Assembly (NCBI RefSeq): GCF_001864835.1
Contig: NZ_MJGI01000025.1
Coordinates: forward strand, 559,184-623,183
DNA length: 64,000 nucleotides
From: Curtobacterium sp. MCBA15_001
GTDB lineage: Bacteria > Actinomycetota > Actinomycetes > Actinomycetales > Microbacteriaceae
Direction of reading: 5' to 3'
The translations under genes were made by a program, and so were the position numbers. A model generated the notes under the pieces. It saw only the letters and a program-made list of their open reading frames with translations, was not told where the DNA came from and did not search any database. Below, in pieces: positions 15,916 to 24,212 of the stretch; the stretch's first letter is position 1, and each line of letters opens with the position of its first letter.

Positions 15916-16942
15916 CGAGCTCGTCCTCCTCGGCGCGGTGCACGGTGATCGTGCCCTGCGCCTCGAGTTCCCGCACGGAGCGGACGACCTCGGCGCGGGC
16001 CTCCTCGACCTGCGACACGCGGACCGGGCCCATGGCCTGGATCTCGTCGTCGAGCAGTGAGCGGTTGCGCTCGGACACGTTGGCGCGGATGGTCTCGACG
16101 ACGGGCCCGGCGGCGCCCTTCATGGCGGTCGCCAGGACCTTCGAGTCGATGCCGCGCAGGACCTGCTGGATGTCGCGCGACTCGAGCTTGACGATGTCCT
16201 CGAACGTGAGCATCCGCGAGCGGATGTCCTCGGCGAGCTCCGGGTCGCGCGCCTCGAGCCCGTCGAGCACGGCCTTCTCGGTGGCCACGTCGGACCGGTT
16301 GATGATGTCGACCAGGGGCGCGATGCCGCCGACGACCTCGACGCTCTCGCGCGGGGACACCACGGCGCCGGCACGCTGGCGGAGCACCCCGGCGACGATG
16401 CCGACGGCCTCGGGCGTCGCGCTGCCCATCGTCGCGAAGGCCTGCGCGACGTCGGTGCGGGCGCGGTCGTCCACCCCGGCGAGCACCGCGCTGGCCTGGG
16501 CCGGCTGCAGGTGCGCGAGCACGAGGGCGATCGTCTGCGGCAGTTCGCCCTCGAGCAGCGTGACGATCTGGCCCGGTTCGGCGTCGTCCAGGAAGTCGAA
16601 CGACTGCCCGGCCAGGTTCGAGGCGAGGCGGTCCATCACGCCCGCGGCCCGCTCGGAGCCGAACGCGGCGTCGAGCAGGCCGAGCGCGGTGTCCTTGCCC
16701 CCACGGCGCTGGGTGCGACCGCTCCGCGTCATGCGGTGGAACTCGGTCATGGTCGCGTCGACGACGGTGTCCTCGACGCGGCGCATCCGGACGATCTCGG
16801 CGGAGATCTCCTCGGCCTCGAGCTCGGAGAACTGCTTCATCACCTCGGCGGCGCGGTCGGTCTCCATCTGCATGAGGATGAGCGCCACCTTCTGCGCACC
16901 GCTCAGCGACCGCTCGCCGGGGGTGGCCACGGGGCCGCTCAC
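15908..16942 (-). CDS. fliG: flagellar motor switch protein FliG
   Basis: The 344-residue protein begins VSGPVATPGERSLSGAQKVA from GTG 16942. FliG features are LILMQMETDRAAEVMKQFSE, the middle domain ETLPQTIALVLAHL-like stretch (ELPQTIALVLAHLQPAQAS), and the C-terminal FEDIVKLESRDIQQVLRGID plus a charged torque helix. FliG is the C-ring protein that contacts the stator. FliM and FliN are not in the window. The GTG overlaps the fliF stop (GTGA). Confidence 0.94.
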   Translation of the reverse strand: MSGPVATPGERSLSGAQKVALILMQMETDRAAEVMKQFSELEAEEISAEIVRMRRVEDTVVDATMTEFHRMTRSGRTQRRGGKDTALGLLDAAFGSERAAGVMDRLASNLAGQSFDFLDDAEPGQIVTLLEGELPQTIALVLAHLQPAQASAVLAGVDDRARTDVAQAFATMGSATPEAVGIVAGVLRQRAGAVVSPRESVEVVGGIAPLVDIINRSDVATEKAVLDGLEARDPELAEDIRSRMLTFEDIVKLESRDIQQVLRGIDSKVLATAMKGAAGPVVETIRANVSERNRSLLDDEIQAMGPVRVSQVEEARAEVVRSVRELEAQGTITVHRAEEDELVD

Positions 16943-18609
16943 ACCGAGGTCCGGTCGTCGAGCAGCCCGCGGAGGAGCTCGGCCGTGCGCTTCGGGTCGC
17001 GCTCGGCCAGGTTCGAGATGTCCTGGCGCCGACGCTCGGCGGAGACCTCGTCGGTGGTGAGCACCTCGGTCGGGGCGTCGTCGAGCGGCAGGGCCGACAG
17101 CGCCACGGTCGGGGCGTCCCCGGCGGCGAGCCCGGCGCGGTCGGCTCCCGGGTCCACCGCGAGCGGCATCTCGAAGGCGCTGCCGAAGGCGTCGAGCTCG
17201 CCGACGTCGACGCTCTCGCGCTCCTGGCGACGGCCACGGCGGACCAGGACGACCATCAGTGCGATCAGCGCGAGCGCGATGCCGATGACGATCCCGGCGG
17301 TGCGGATCGAGGACCAGAGGGCTTCCTGCTGGTCGGCCGTCTGCTGGGCCTTCAGGGCCTTCGCGGCGTCGTCGGCGGCACTCGTGTCGAAGTCCATCAT
17401 CGCGACCTTGACCTGGTCGCCCCGGGTCGTGTCGGCACCGGCTGCGGCGGACACCAGGTCGTTGATGCTCTGCAGGTTCGCGTTCTGCACCGACGCGGCC
17501 TTGCTGTTCAGCGCGACGGACACCGTCTGCCGGTCGACCCCGCCGGCGGGGATCTGCGTGGTCTCGGTCGTCTTGTCGACGGCGTTGTTCTTGGTCGCCG
17601 ACTCGTTCTTGTACCCGCCGTCGCCGTTCGCCGCCCCGGTCGCGGTGCCGTTCGGGACCGCGATGTTGTCCGGACCGAGGACCCCGGTGGCACCGGCTCC
17701 CCCGGCCGCGCCCGCGCCGTACTGCTCGGTGGTCGAGGACTCGTTGAGGGCCACGGGCCCGGTCGTCGGCGTCGTGAAGGCCTCCGACGTGCGCGTGCCG
17801 GTGTTCTGGTTCATCGTGGCCGACACGACGACGCTGGCGTTCCCGACGCCGAGGGTGGTGTCGAGCAGGTCCTGGATCTTCTTCGACGTGGTGGCGTCGT
17901 AGTCGGCGGCCTGGTCTGCGCCGGAGCCGGTCGCGCCGGTGCCGACGGCGGACAGGGTCTGGCCCTTCGCGTCGACCACGGACACGTCGGTGGGTTGCAT
18001 GCCCTCCACCGCGGCGCTGGTCAGGTGCACGATCGACTGCACCTGGTCGGTCGTCAGCTCGACGCCGTTCTTCGTCGCGATGAACACCGACGCGGTCGGG
18101 TCCTTCTCCTCGGACACGAACACCGACTTCGCCGGGATCGCGAGCTGCACGGTGGCGGTCTGCACGCCGTCCATCGCCGAGATGGTCTTCGCCAGCTCGC
18201 CCTCGATGGCGCGCTTGTACGTGACGTCCTGCTGGAACTCGGAGCTCGTGACGCCCATCTTGTCGAGCAGCGAGTAGCCGCCCTCGTTCGACGACGGCAG
18301 GCCGTTCGACGCCGCCTTGAGTCGCTCGGTGTACACGGACGCCTGCGGGACCAGGATCGTCGCGCCGCCGTCGGTGAGCTGGAACGGCACGCCGTCGGTG
18401 GTGAGCTGGTCGGTGACGCTGCTGGCGTCCGCCGCGGCCAGGCCGGTGAACAGCGGCGCGTAGGACGGCTTGCCGAGCCACGACGCGAGCGCCACGCCAC
18501 CGAGCACCAGGGCCGCGACCCCGATGATCGCGATGGTGCGCTGGGCGGCGGAGAAGCCCTTGACGTAGGCGCCGAGGCGTCCGAACAGGTTCTGCAGTGC
18601 AGCGGGCAT
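16939..18609 (-). CDS. fliF: flagellar MS-ring protein FliF
   Basis: The 556-residue protein starts MPAALQNLFGRLGAYVKGFS. It has a first membrane helix at about 25-45 and a YscJ-type domain (KPSYAPLFTGLAAADASSVT, GVQTATVQLAIPAKSVFVSE). A long periplasmic FliF region and a second membrane helix at about 440-465 follow, with an acidic cytoplasmic tail that binds FliG. It forms the MS ring on which the motor assembles. The ATG shares one base with the fliE stop (TGATG). Confidence 0.95.
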   Translation of the reverse strand: MPAALQNLFGRLGAYVKGFSAAQRTIAIIGVAALVLGGVALASWLGKPSYAPLFTGLAAADASSVTDQLTTDGVPFQLTDGGATILVPQASVYTERLKAASNGLPSSNEGGYSLLDKMGVTSSEFQQDVTYKRAIEGELAKTISAMDGVQTATVQLAIPAKSVFVSEEKDPTASVFIATKNGVELTTDQVQSIVHLTSAAVEGMQPTDVSVVDAKGQTLSAVGTGATGSGADQAADYDATTSKKIQDLLDTTLGVGNASVVVSATMNQNTGTRTSEAFTTPTTGPVALNESSTTEQYGAGAAGGAGATGVLGPDNIAVPNGTATGAANGDGGYKNESATKNNAVDKTTETTQIPAGGVDRQTVSVALNSKAASVQNANLQSINDLVSAAAGADTTRGDQVKVAMMDFDTSAADDAAKALKAQQTADQQEALWSSIRTAGIVIGIALALIALMVVLVRRGRRQERESVDVGELDAFGSAFEMPLAVDPGADRAGLAAGDAPTVALSALPLDDAPTEVLTTDEVSAERRRQDISNLAERDPKRTAELLRGLLDDRTSV

Positions 18610-18935
18610 CAGGCCTGCATCCTCATGATCTCGTTGAAGGCGTCGACGCCCTTGTTGCGGACGGCGGCGACGAGCTCGAGCGTGACCTGCGCGCGGGTGG
18701 ACGCGATGGTGGCGTCGTGGATGTCGTCGAGGTTGCCCGTGACGGCCTTGAGCGCCAGGGTCTTCGACGTGCTCTGCAGCTCCTGCAGGCCGTCGACGGC
18801 GTTGCCGAGGCTGGTGGCGAAGGAGCCGTCGACGCCGGTGGCTGACTGGGTGCTCGTGTTCGGCGAGATGACGGACATGCCGGACACGCCGGAGAGCGCG
18901 TTCGTGGTCACACCGTTGACGGCGTCGATGGGCAT
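18609..18935 (-). CDS. fliE: flagellar hook-basal body protein FliE
   Basis: The 108-residue protein ends in the FliE motif IASTRAQVTLELVAAVRNKG followed by a DAFNEIMRMQA terminus. FliE joins the MS ring to the proximal rod. Length and position between flgC and fliF are standard. Start and stop each share one base with the neighbours (TGATG), so translation is coupled. Confidence 0.92.
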   Translation of the reverse strand: MPIDAVNGVTTNALSGVSGMSVISPNTSTQSATGVDGSFATSLGNAVDGLQELQSTSKTLALKAVTGNLDDIHDATIASTRAQVTLELVAAVRNKGVDAFNEIMRMQA

Positions 18936-19330
18936 CAGTTCTTCCCGATCTGCAGTGCCGCCTCGTAGGCGGTCTTGGCACGGTCGACCACGGCGGCGTT
19001 CGCCTGGTAGCCGCGCTGGGCCATGATGAGGTCCGCCATCTGCGTGCCGAGGTCGATGTCCGGCATGCGGACGTAGCCCTCCGGGTTCGCGAGCGGGTTG
19101 TCCGGGTCGTACGTGACGCGGCCGGCGGCGCTGCCGAACGCGGCGCCCTTGACGTAGGCGCCGGAGACGCCGGCACCCTCCTGGACCTCGACGTACCGGG
19201 CCTGGAAGGCGGAGTCGTCCATCGAGCGGACGGTGTTGACGTTGGCGATGTTGTCGGAGATCGCGTCGAGCCACTTGCGGTGCACGGTGAGGCCGGTGCT
19301 CGCGATGCCGATCGCGTCGAAGGTCGTCAC
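18935..19330 (-). CDS. flgC: flagellar basal-body rod protein FlgC
   Basis: The 131-residue protein has the N-terminal rod motif LDAISDNIANVNTVRSMDDS and a C-terminal DLIMAQRGYQANAAVVDRAK. The central short region (YDPDNPLANPEGYVRMPDID) is diagnostic for FlgC. It forms part of the proximal rod with FlgB. It overlaps flgB by ATGA. Confidence 0.95.
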   Translation of the reverse strand: MTTFDAIGIASTGLTVHRKWLDAISDNIANVNTVRSMDDSAFQARYVEVQEGAGVSGAYVKGAAFGSAAGRVTYDPDNPLANPEGYVRMPDIDLGTQMADLIMAQRGYQANAAVVDRAKTAYEAALQIGKN

Positions 19331-19671
19331 GAGTTCGTCCGCATCGCCGCGCGGACGCTCGTCAGCTCCGAGTTCATCGCCTGCGTGGCGAACTGGTAGC
19401 GGAGCACGGTGTCGACGTTGGAGAGCGTCTCCTCGTCGAGGTTGACGTTGTTGCCGTTCGTGTTCGTGGGCTCGAGGCTCCGCGCGACGGTCGGCGTGGT
19501 GCGGCCGTTCCCGTCGACGACCGACTGGGCCAGGGCGTCCTCGAACTGCACCTTCTCGGCGTGGTAGTTCGTGGTGTTGACGTTCGCGATGTTGTTCGCG
19601 ATCACGCGCTGGCGCATCGACAGGCCGTCGAGCGCACTCTGCAGCGCTGCCGACGTCACGGAATCGAACAC
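19327..19671 (-). CDS. flgB: flagellar basal-body rod protein FlgB
   Basis: The 114-residue protein carries MRQRVIANNIANVNTTNYHA at the N terminus and LRYQFATQAMNSELTSVRAA at the C terminus, both typical of FlgB. It starts at GTG 19671 with a GAGGGG box eight bases upstream. It is the first gene of the long minus-strand basal-body operon that runs to flgE, with a FliA-type promoter about 100 bp upstream. Confidence 0.94.
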   Translation of the reverse strand: MFDSVTSAALQSALDGLSMRQRVIANNIANVNTTNYHAEKVQFEDALAQSVVDGNGRTTPTVARSLEPTNTNGNNVNLDEETLSNVDTVLRYQFATQAMNSELTSVRAAMRTNS

Positions 19672-19773
19672 GGAGGTACCCCTCGTCAGGACGACGCCGC
19701 GATGCGGTGCTGTCGTCGTGCGGTGGTGGCCGATCCGTGGCCGGTTGGTCGAGCGATCCGTGCTCGTGGAGCG

Positions 19774-19800
19774 CTGTCGGACTCCGCGGACGGGTCGTTA
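19774..19800 (-). promoter_or_regulatory. FliA (sigma-28)-type promoter for flgB operon
   Basis: On the minus strand TAACGACC (19800-19793) is followed after 11 bases by TCCGACAG (19781-19774). The family consensus is TAAAGTTT-N11-GCCGATAA. The same spacing and core occur before fliC and flgN. The predicted start of transcription is about 95 bases before flgB. Confidence 0.65.
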
Positions 19801-19845
19801 GCGCTCGCCCCGAACGGGGGCCTCAGCGTTCGTCCAGCAGGGGTG

Positions 19846-20142
19846 TCAGGCCGAGGCGTCGAGGTACACCGAGCGTTGCGGCTCGCGGGTCGCGTCGACC
19901 CGACGCAGCGCACCGAGGTGCCCGAGCGTGTCGCGGCGCAGCGCTTCCAGGGTCTGCAGGCGGTCCCGCTGCGCGGCGAGCAGCCGGGAGGCACGCCCCA
20001 CCAGGTCCCGCGGGACCGGTCCCAGCCCGGTCGGCTCCTGCCAGGAGGCCGGGTCGTCAGCGACCGCCGCCTGTTCCAGGGTGGTGAGCACGGCCTCCCA
20101 GGCGGTGCGCTGCTCGTCGTGCTGACGCTGGTCAGGCGACAC
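19846..20142 (-). CDS. small helical protein in flagellar operon (FliT-like position)
   Basis: The 98-residue acidic helical protein begins MSPDQRQHDEQRTAWEAVLT and overlaps the end of fliS by 11 bases. No conserved motif was recognised. Size, helical content and the place right after fliD-fliS match FliT-type chaperones or other small flagellar accessory proteins, but the sequence does not prove it. The start is GTG at 20142. Confidence 0.6.
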   Translation of the reverse strand: MSPDQRQHDEQRTAWEAVLTTLEQAAVADDPASWQEPTGLGPVPRDLVGRASRLLAAQRDRLQTLEALRRDTLGHLGALRRVDATREPQRSVYLDASA

Positions 20143-20557
20143 CGAGCGCTCCGCTCGACGCGACCGGGGCCGACGCCGGCATCGCGCCGGCGGCGTCGTG
20201 CCAGGCCTGGCGCAGCGGCTCGAGGATGCGGATGCAGTCGCGTGTGGCCTGCACGTCCCGGTGCACGTTCGCGGTGATCAGTGACGACGACGCGTAGGTG
20301 TAGATCGCCATCAGTCCCTCACCGCCGTCCCAGACGTCGATGCGCAGCGTCGAGGACAGCTCGCTCACGATGGCCTGCGCGTGCAGGAGCTGCTCGCGCG
20401 CCGCCTCCCAGTCGCTCGTCGACTGTGCGGCCTCGGCGCGGTGCAGGTCGAGCAGCAGGCGGTCGTAGAGCATCGTGACGAGCTGCGCCGGGGTGGCCGA
20501 CAGCACGGACTCGTTCGTGTACTGCGCGCGGCGGCGCAGGGTGTTCCGGTCGTACAT
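20132..20557 (-). CDS. fliS: flagellar export chaperone FliS
   Basis: The 141-residue protein has the FliS pattern: Tyr-rich start MYDRNTLRRRAQYTNESVLS, then ATPAQLVTMLYDRLLLDLHR, SELSSTLRIDVWDGGEGLMA and IYTYASSSLITANV. FliS binds the flagellin C terminus and keeps it unfolded for export. It lies 13 bp after fliD, the usual partner order fliC-fliD-fliS. Confidence 0.93.
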   Translation of the reverse strand: MYDRNTLRRRAQYTNESVLSATPAQLVTMLYDRLLLDLHRAEAAQSTSDWEAAREQLLHAQAIVSELSSTLRIDVWDGGEGLMAIYTYASSSLITANVHRDVQATRDCIRILEPLRQAWHDAAGAMPASAPVASSGALGVA

Positions 20558-20570
20558 CGTGTCTCCTCGC

Positions 20571-21977
20571 TCAGCTCTGTGACGACAGTGACGACAGCTG
20601 GCCGGAGAGCCAGCTGGACTGCGACTGCAGCTTGCTGAGACTGGTCTCGAGTGCCGAGTACTGCGCCTGCAGCGTCGCGCGTCGCGCGGTCAGGCGGTCG
20701 GTCCAGGCATCGATCTGGTCGTTGAGGTCCTTGACCACGGACTGCTGTCCGGTGATCGCGGTGGTGATGGAGCCGGTGTACTTGTCACTGGCTGCGGTGG
20801 CGGCGTCGGACACGTTCTGGGCGACACCGGCGACGATCGCCTGCGTGCCGGCCGGGTCCGCCGCGAGCGCCTTCTGGAAGGCGTCGGCGTCGAACGAGAA
20901 GGTGCCGTCCTTGCCGATCGTGATGCCGACCGACGAGGGCGACTTGCCGTTCACCGGGGTCGACATCGCACTCGTCAGGCGCTGCACCGCCGAGCGGGTG
21001 GTCGCGTCGCCGAGCAGCACGCCGGCGGTGGTGCTGGTCGCACCGGTCGTCGGGCTGGTGGTGCTCGTGACGCCGGTGTTCGACGTGTAGTACCCGGCGA
21101 CGGCGTTGAAGGCGTCGACGAGTCCGGACGCCACGGCCTGCGCCTTGCTCGTGTCGCGGGCGACGGTCACGGTGACGGGATCGGTCGATGGCTTGGTCAC
21201 GGTGACGGCGAGCCCGGGCAGCAGGTCGCTGAACGTGTTCGTCGTGCTGGTGATCGTCTGCGCGGCAGCGGTCCCCGCCCACAGCGTGACGGACGCGTCC
21301 GACGCTGCCGTGACGGTGGCGGCACCCGACTCGGTCAGCACGTTCGTGGCCGTGCCCGCCGTGACCTGGTCCGCGGTCCCGCGGTACACCGAGAAGCCGT
21401 TCGCGGCGCCGGAGGCCGTGCTCGTCAGCTGCAGTCGGTAGGTCTTCGTGCCGGAGGCGTCGGTCCCCGCGGCGACCTTCGTGGCGCTGACCCCGGCGGT
21501 GGAGGCGTTGATGGCCGCGACGGTGTCGTCGAGCGACCCGGACGCGGGCGTGACCGTCGTCGTCGTGCCGTCCGGCCGGACGAAGGTCAGCGGCTCGGCC
21601 TGCGATCCCCACGTGGACATCGCCGCGGTGACACCGACCTGCGCGGACGCGGTCTGTCCGACCGTGAACGACACCGATCCGGCGGACGCGGTCGTGCCGG
21701 CGCTGACGGTGACGGCCGTCGAGCTCGAGGTCGCCGAGAACACGTCGAGCGACGCGGGCTTCGCCGCCGCTGCTGCCTTGGTCGCCAGTGACTGCACCAG
21801 GCCGTTGATCGTCTGCAGCGACGACACGAACGAGGTGGTGGCGGTGACCTTGTTCTTCAGCAGCGTCTGCGGCACCTGCTCGACGCCCATCAGCGAGTTG
21901 ATGAGGTCGGTGGTCTTCAGCCCGCTGACCAGGCCGTCGATCGCGAGGCTGCTCGCCGTCGCTGACGTCGTCGACAT
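20571..21977 (-). CDS. fliD: flagellar filament capping protein FliD
   Basis: The 468-residue protein has an N-terminal FliD domain (SSLAIDGLVSGLKTTDLINS, then a LMGVEQVPQTLLKNKVTATT stretch). A variable Thr/Ser/Ala-rich centre follows, then a C-terminal domain ending in long coiled helices (LNDQIDAWTDRLTARRATLQ and ETSLSKLQSQSSWLSGQL). It caps the filament tip and folds flagellin subunits into place. It lies downstream of fliC behind a strong hairpin, so it is probably expressed by partial read-through. Confidence 0.93.
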   Translation of the reverse strand: MSTTSATASSLAIDGLVSGLKTTDLINSLMGVEQVPQTLLKNKVTATTSFVSSLQTINGLVQSLATKAAAAAKPASLDVFSATSSSTAVTVSAGTTASAGSVSFTVGQTASAQVGVTAAMSTWGSQAEPLTFVRPDGTTTTVTPASGSLDDTVAAINASTAGVSATKVAAGTDASGTKTYRLQLTSTASGAANGFSVYRGTADQVTAGTATNVLTESGAATVTAASDASVTLWAGTAAAQTITSTTNTFSDLLPGLAVTVTKPSTDPVTVTVARDTSKAQAVASGLVDAFNAVAGYYTSNTGVTSTTSPTTGATSTTAGVLLGDATTRSAVQRLTSAMSTPVNGKSPSSVGITIGKDGTFSFDADAFQKALAADPAGTQAIVAGVAQNVSDAATAASDKYTGSITTAITGQQSVVKDLNDQIDAWTDRLTARRATLQAQYSALETSLSKLQSQSSWLSGQLSSLSSQS

Positions 21978-22023
21978 CGTGGGGCTCCCTGGGCACTACG
22001 GACTGGATCGGGACGAGGGTGGG

Positions 22024-22068
22024 CGCGCTGCCTCCCGGAGGACCTGAACGACCCCGGAAGGCAGCGCG
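22024..22068 (-). terminator. hairpin terminator/attenuator between fliC and fliD
   Basis: CGCGCTGCCTCCCGG at 22024-22038 pairs with CCGGAAGGCAGCGCG at 22054-22068 (15 bp with one wobble pair). It begins seven bases past the fliC stop. No T run follows, so it may act as a 3' stabiliser of the abundant fliC mRNA as well as a partial terminator. Confidence 0.7.
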
Positions 22069-22075
22069 TGACCGG

Positions 22076-23236
22076 CTAGCGCAGGAGCGAGAGGACGCCC
22101 TGCGTGCTCTGGTTCGCCTGCGCGAGCATCGAGGTGCCGGCCTGGCTGAGGATGTTGTCGCGCGTGTACTTGACCATCTCCTCCGCCATGTCGACGTCCG
22201 TGATGCGGGACTGCGCCGCGGTGAGGTTCTCCTTGGCCACGTTCGTCACGTTGATGGCGTGGTCGAAGCGGTTCTGGATCGCACCGAGGTTCGAGCGGGC
22301 CGAGGAGACCTGGGCGATCTGCTCGTCGATCAGCTTGATCGAGGCCTGCGCCTTGTCGGCGGTGTCGAAGGCGACCCCACCGGTCGAGGCCACGCCGGCC
22401 GTGCCCGCTGCGACGCCGGTGCCCGGCGCTGCGACAGCGACAGCGCCGCCGTTGTTCGCGGTCACCGTGATGCCGGTGCCGGCACCGTTGGCGTCCTTGT
22501 TCACCGTCACGGAGAAGTTCGCCGCGAAGTTCGCGTCGGCCTTCAGTGCGTCGGCGTAGCCCTGCACGCTCGTGAACGAGCCAGCTGCACCGAGGTTGCC
22601 CGTGGTGACGCTGGTGGTCTCGCCGCCCTTGGTGACCTGGAAGGTCGCCGCACCGGCGAGCTTGGACACGTCAGCGATGTCGAACTTCGAACCGGTGGTG
22701 CTCGCGCCGCCAGACAGGTTGTCGACGATCTTCGACACGTTCGCGCCGGAGAGGTCGACCGAGATCTGGCTGTTGGCGTCGCCGTTCGCGCCGACCTGGA
22801 ACTTCAGCGTCGCGTTGCTGTTGAGCAGCGACGTGCCGTTGAAGTTCGTGGACGAGGCGATGCGGCCGAGCTCCTGCTGCAGCTGGTCCGACTCGGTCTT
22901 GATCGCCGCACGCGACGCGTCGTTGTTCGAGTCGTTGCCGGCCTGGACGGCCAGGTCGCGCATGCGCTGGAGGATCGAGTGGGTCTCGGTGAGGCCACCT
23001 TCAGCGGTCTGCACGACGGAGATGCCGTCCTGTGCGTTGCGGGCGGCGACCGTGAGGCCACCGACCTGGGACTTCAGCCCCTCGGAGATCGACAGACCGG
23101 CTGCGTCGTCGGCGGCACGGTTGATGCGGAGGCCGCTCGAGAGCTTCTCGAGGGACTTCGACAGGTCACCCTGCGTCGAGTTCAGGTTCCGGTACGTGTT
23201 GAGTGCCGAGAGGTTGGTGTTGATGGACATACCCAT
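22076..23236 (-). CDS. fliC: flagellin
   Basis: The 386-residue protein starts MGMSINTNLSALNTYRNLNS and shows the conserved N-terminal D0/D1 helices (LEKLSSGLRINRAADDAAGL) and C-terminal D1/D0 (QNRFDHAINVTNVAKENLTA and a QANQSTQGVLSLLR end). The central region (about 175-290) is short and Ala/Gly/Thr-rich. It is the only flagellin in the window. The leader has a FliA promoter, a GGAGG box eight bases before the ATG and two GGA sites that fit CsrA binding. Confidence 0.96.
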   Translation of the reverse strand: MGMSINTNLSALNTYRNLNSTQGDLSKSLEKLSSGLRINRAADDAAGLSISEGLKSQVGGLTVAARNAQDGISVVQTAEGGLTETHSILQRMRDLAVQAGNDSNNDASRAAIKTESDQLQQELGRIASSTNFNGTSLLNSNATLKFQVGANGDANSQISVDLSGANVSKIVDNLSGGASTTGSKFDIADVSKLAGAATFQVTKGGETTSVTTGNLGAAGSFTSVQGYADALKADANFAANFSVTVNKDANGAGTGITVTANNGGAVAVAAPGTGVAAGTAGVASTGGVAFDTADKAQASIKLIDEQIAQVSSARSNLGAIQNRFDHAINVTNVAKENLTAAQSRITDVDMAEEMVKYTRDNILSQAGTSMLAQANQSTQGVLSLLR

Positions 23237-23246
23237 GGTGGTTTCC

Positions 23247-23251
23247 TCCGT
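23247..23251 (-). promoter_or_regulatory. candidate CsrA site overlapping the fliC Shine-Dalgarno box
   Basis: The minus strand reads ACGGA here, overlapping GGAGG at 23249-23245. CsrA recognises A-N-GGA. A site on the ribosome-binding box would block flagellin translation, as in Bacillus hag. Any GGAGG box can give such a match by chance, so the weight comes from the second site at 23271-23284 and from fliW. Confidence 0.5.
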
Positions 23252-23270
23252 GAAAAGTGGGTCTTCGTCT

Positions 23271-23284
23271 GCCCGTCCGTGGGC
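23271..23284 (-). promoter_or_regulatory. candidate CsrA-binding hairpin in the fliC leader
   Basis: On the mRNA, GCCC-ACGGAC-GGGC forms a 4 bp GC stem with a six-base loop containing GGA in the A-N-GGA context, the preferred CsrA target. It lies 20 bases upstream of the site on the Shine-Dalgarno box, a two-site layout as in Bacillus hag. Confidence 0.5.
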
Positions 23285-23296
23285 TGACATCCATGC

Positions 23297-23323
23297 CTGT
23301 CGGCCGGGCGGCCGGAGGCGTTA
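23297..23323 (-). promoter_or_regulatory. FliA (sigma-28)-type promoter for fliC
   Basis: On the minus strand TAACGCCT (23323-23316) is followed after exactly 11 bases by GCCGACAG (23304-23297). Transcription should begin near 23290, giving a leader of about 54 bases that contains both CsrA-like sites. Confidence 0.72.
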
Positions 23324-23363
23324 GGAGAACCGCGACGAATTCGTCCGTCGGCGGTCCTCACGA

Positions 23364-24182
23364 CTAACTGGCGACGACCTGGTGGCCGGTCGCTGCGTCC
23401 TGCACCGCGCGGGCCACACCCACTGCGGCGTTCGTCGCCACGCGGGCCAGGTACGCGCTGCGGCGGGCGGTCGTCGTGCGCGAGACCGGCTCGGGTGCGG
23501 CTCCCCCGTCGCCGTAGTGGGTGGCCAGTCCGTCCCGCAGCAGCCGCATCGCCTCGGAGCGCTGCTGCGACACCGCGGAGTGCGTGATCCCGAGCTCGGC
23601 GGCGACCTCGGTGACCGACCGGTCGTCGAAGTAGACGGCCTCGACGACGTGCCGCATCCGCTCCGGGAGGGCCTGCACGGCGGCGCGGAGGTACCGACGG
23701 CGCTCGGCCTCGACCAGGTCGTCGCCGGGGAGCGGCAGCTCGGCGGCCACCGTGTCGTGCACGGTCTCGTCGATCGGCGTCACGGTGCGGCCGGCGTCGC
23801 TCATCGCGTCGGCGGCGGTCTGGCGGTCGACGCCCATCGCGTCGGCGATCTCCTGCACGGAGACGCTGCGGCCGAGGCGGGAGGACAGTGCTTCCTGCGT
23901 CGCGAGGGCCTCGCGGATGCGCTTGCGGGTGCCACGGCTCGCCCAGTCGGCGGAGCGCATGTCATCGGCGATCGCGCCGGTGATGCGGGTGCGGGCGTAG
24001 GCACCGAACGGCACGCCGAGGGTGGGGTCGAAGGCCTGCGCTGCGGCGACCAGGGCGAGGGACCCGACGGCGGCCAGGTCGTCCCGGTCGAGGTGGGTGG
24101 CGCGTGCGCGGACGTCGGACACGATGTAGCCCACGAGCGGCAGGTGCTCGGTGATCATCGCGTTGCGTTCGGTGCGGTCCAT
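23364..24182 (-). CDS. fliA: flagellar sigma factor FliA (sigma-28 family)
   Basis: The 272-residue protein has sigma-70 regions 2 (LVGYIVSDVRARATHLDRDD, then LGVPFGAYARTRITGAIADD with MRSADWASRG, diagnostic of FliA/WhiG). Region 3 includes SVSVQEIADAMGVDRQTAAD and region 4 is a helix-turn-helix (SVTEVAAELGITHSAVSQQR). About 55 extra residues follow region 4, which is longer than usual. It should direct transcription of fliC, flgB and flgN from the shared promoter type. GGGGAAG lies upstream of the ATG at 24182. Confidence 0.92.
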   Translation of the reverse strand: MDRTERNAMITEHLPLVGYIVSDVRARATHLDRDDLAAVGSLALVAAAQAFDPTLGVPFGAYARTRITGAIADDMRSADWASRGTRKRIREALATQEALSSRLGRSVSVQEIADAMGVDRQTAADAMSDAGRTVTPIDETVHDTVAAELPLPGDDLVEAERRRYLRAAVQALPERMRHVVEAVYFDDRSVTEVAAELGITHSAVSQQRSEAMRLLRDGLATHYGDGGAAPEPVSRTTTARRSAYLARVATNAAVGVARAVQDAATGHQVVAS

Positions 24183-24212
24183 GCGGTCTTCCCCTGGTCG
24201 TCTCGATCGGTC

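Noticed and set aside
23237..23363. Anti-sigma factor gene flgM between fliC and fliA
   Set aside because: The 127 bp gap holds the fliC promoter and leader only; no reading frame with a start and ribosome site is present. flgM was not seen anywhere in the cluster.
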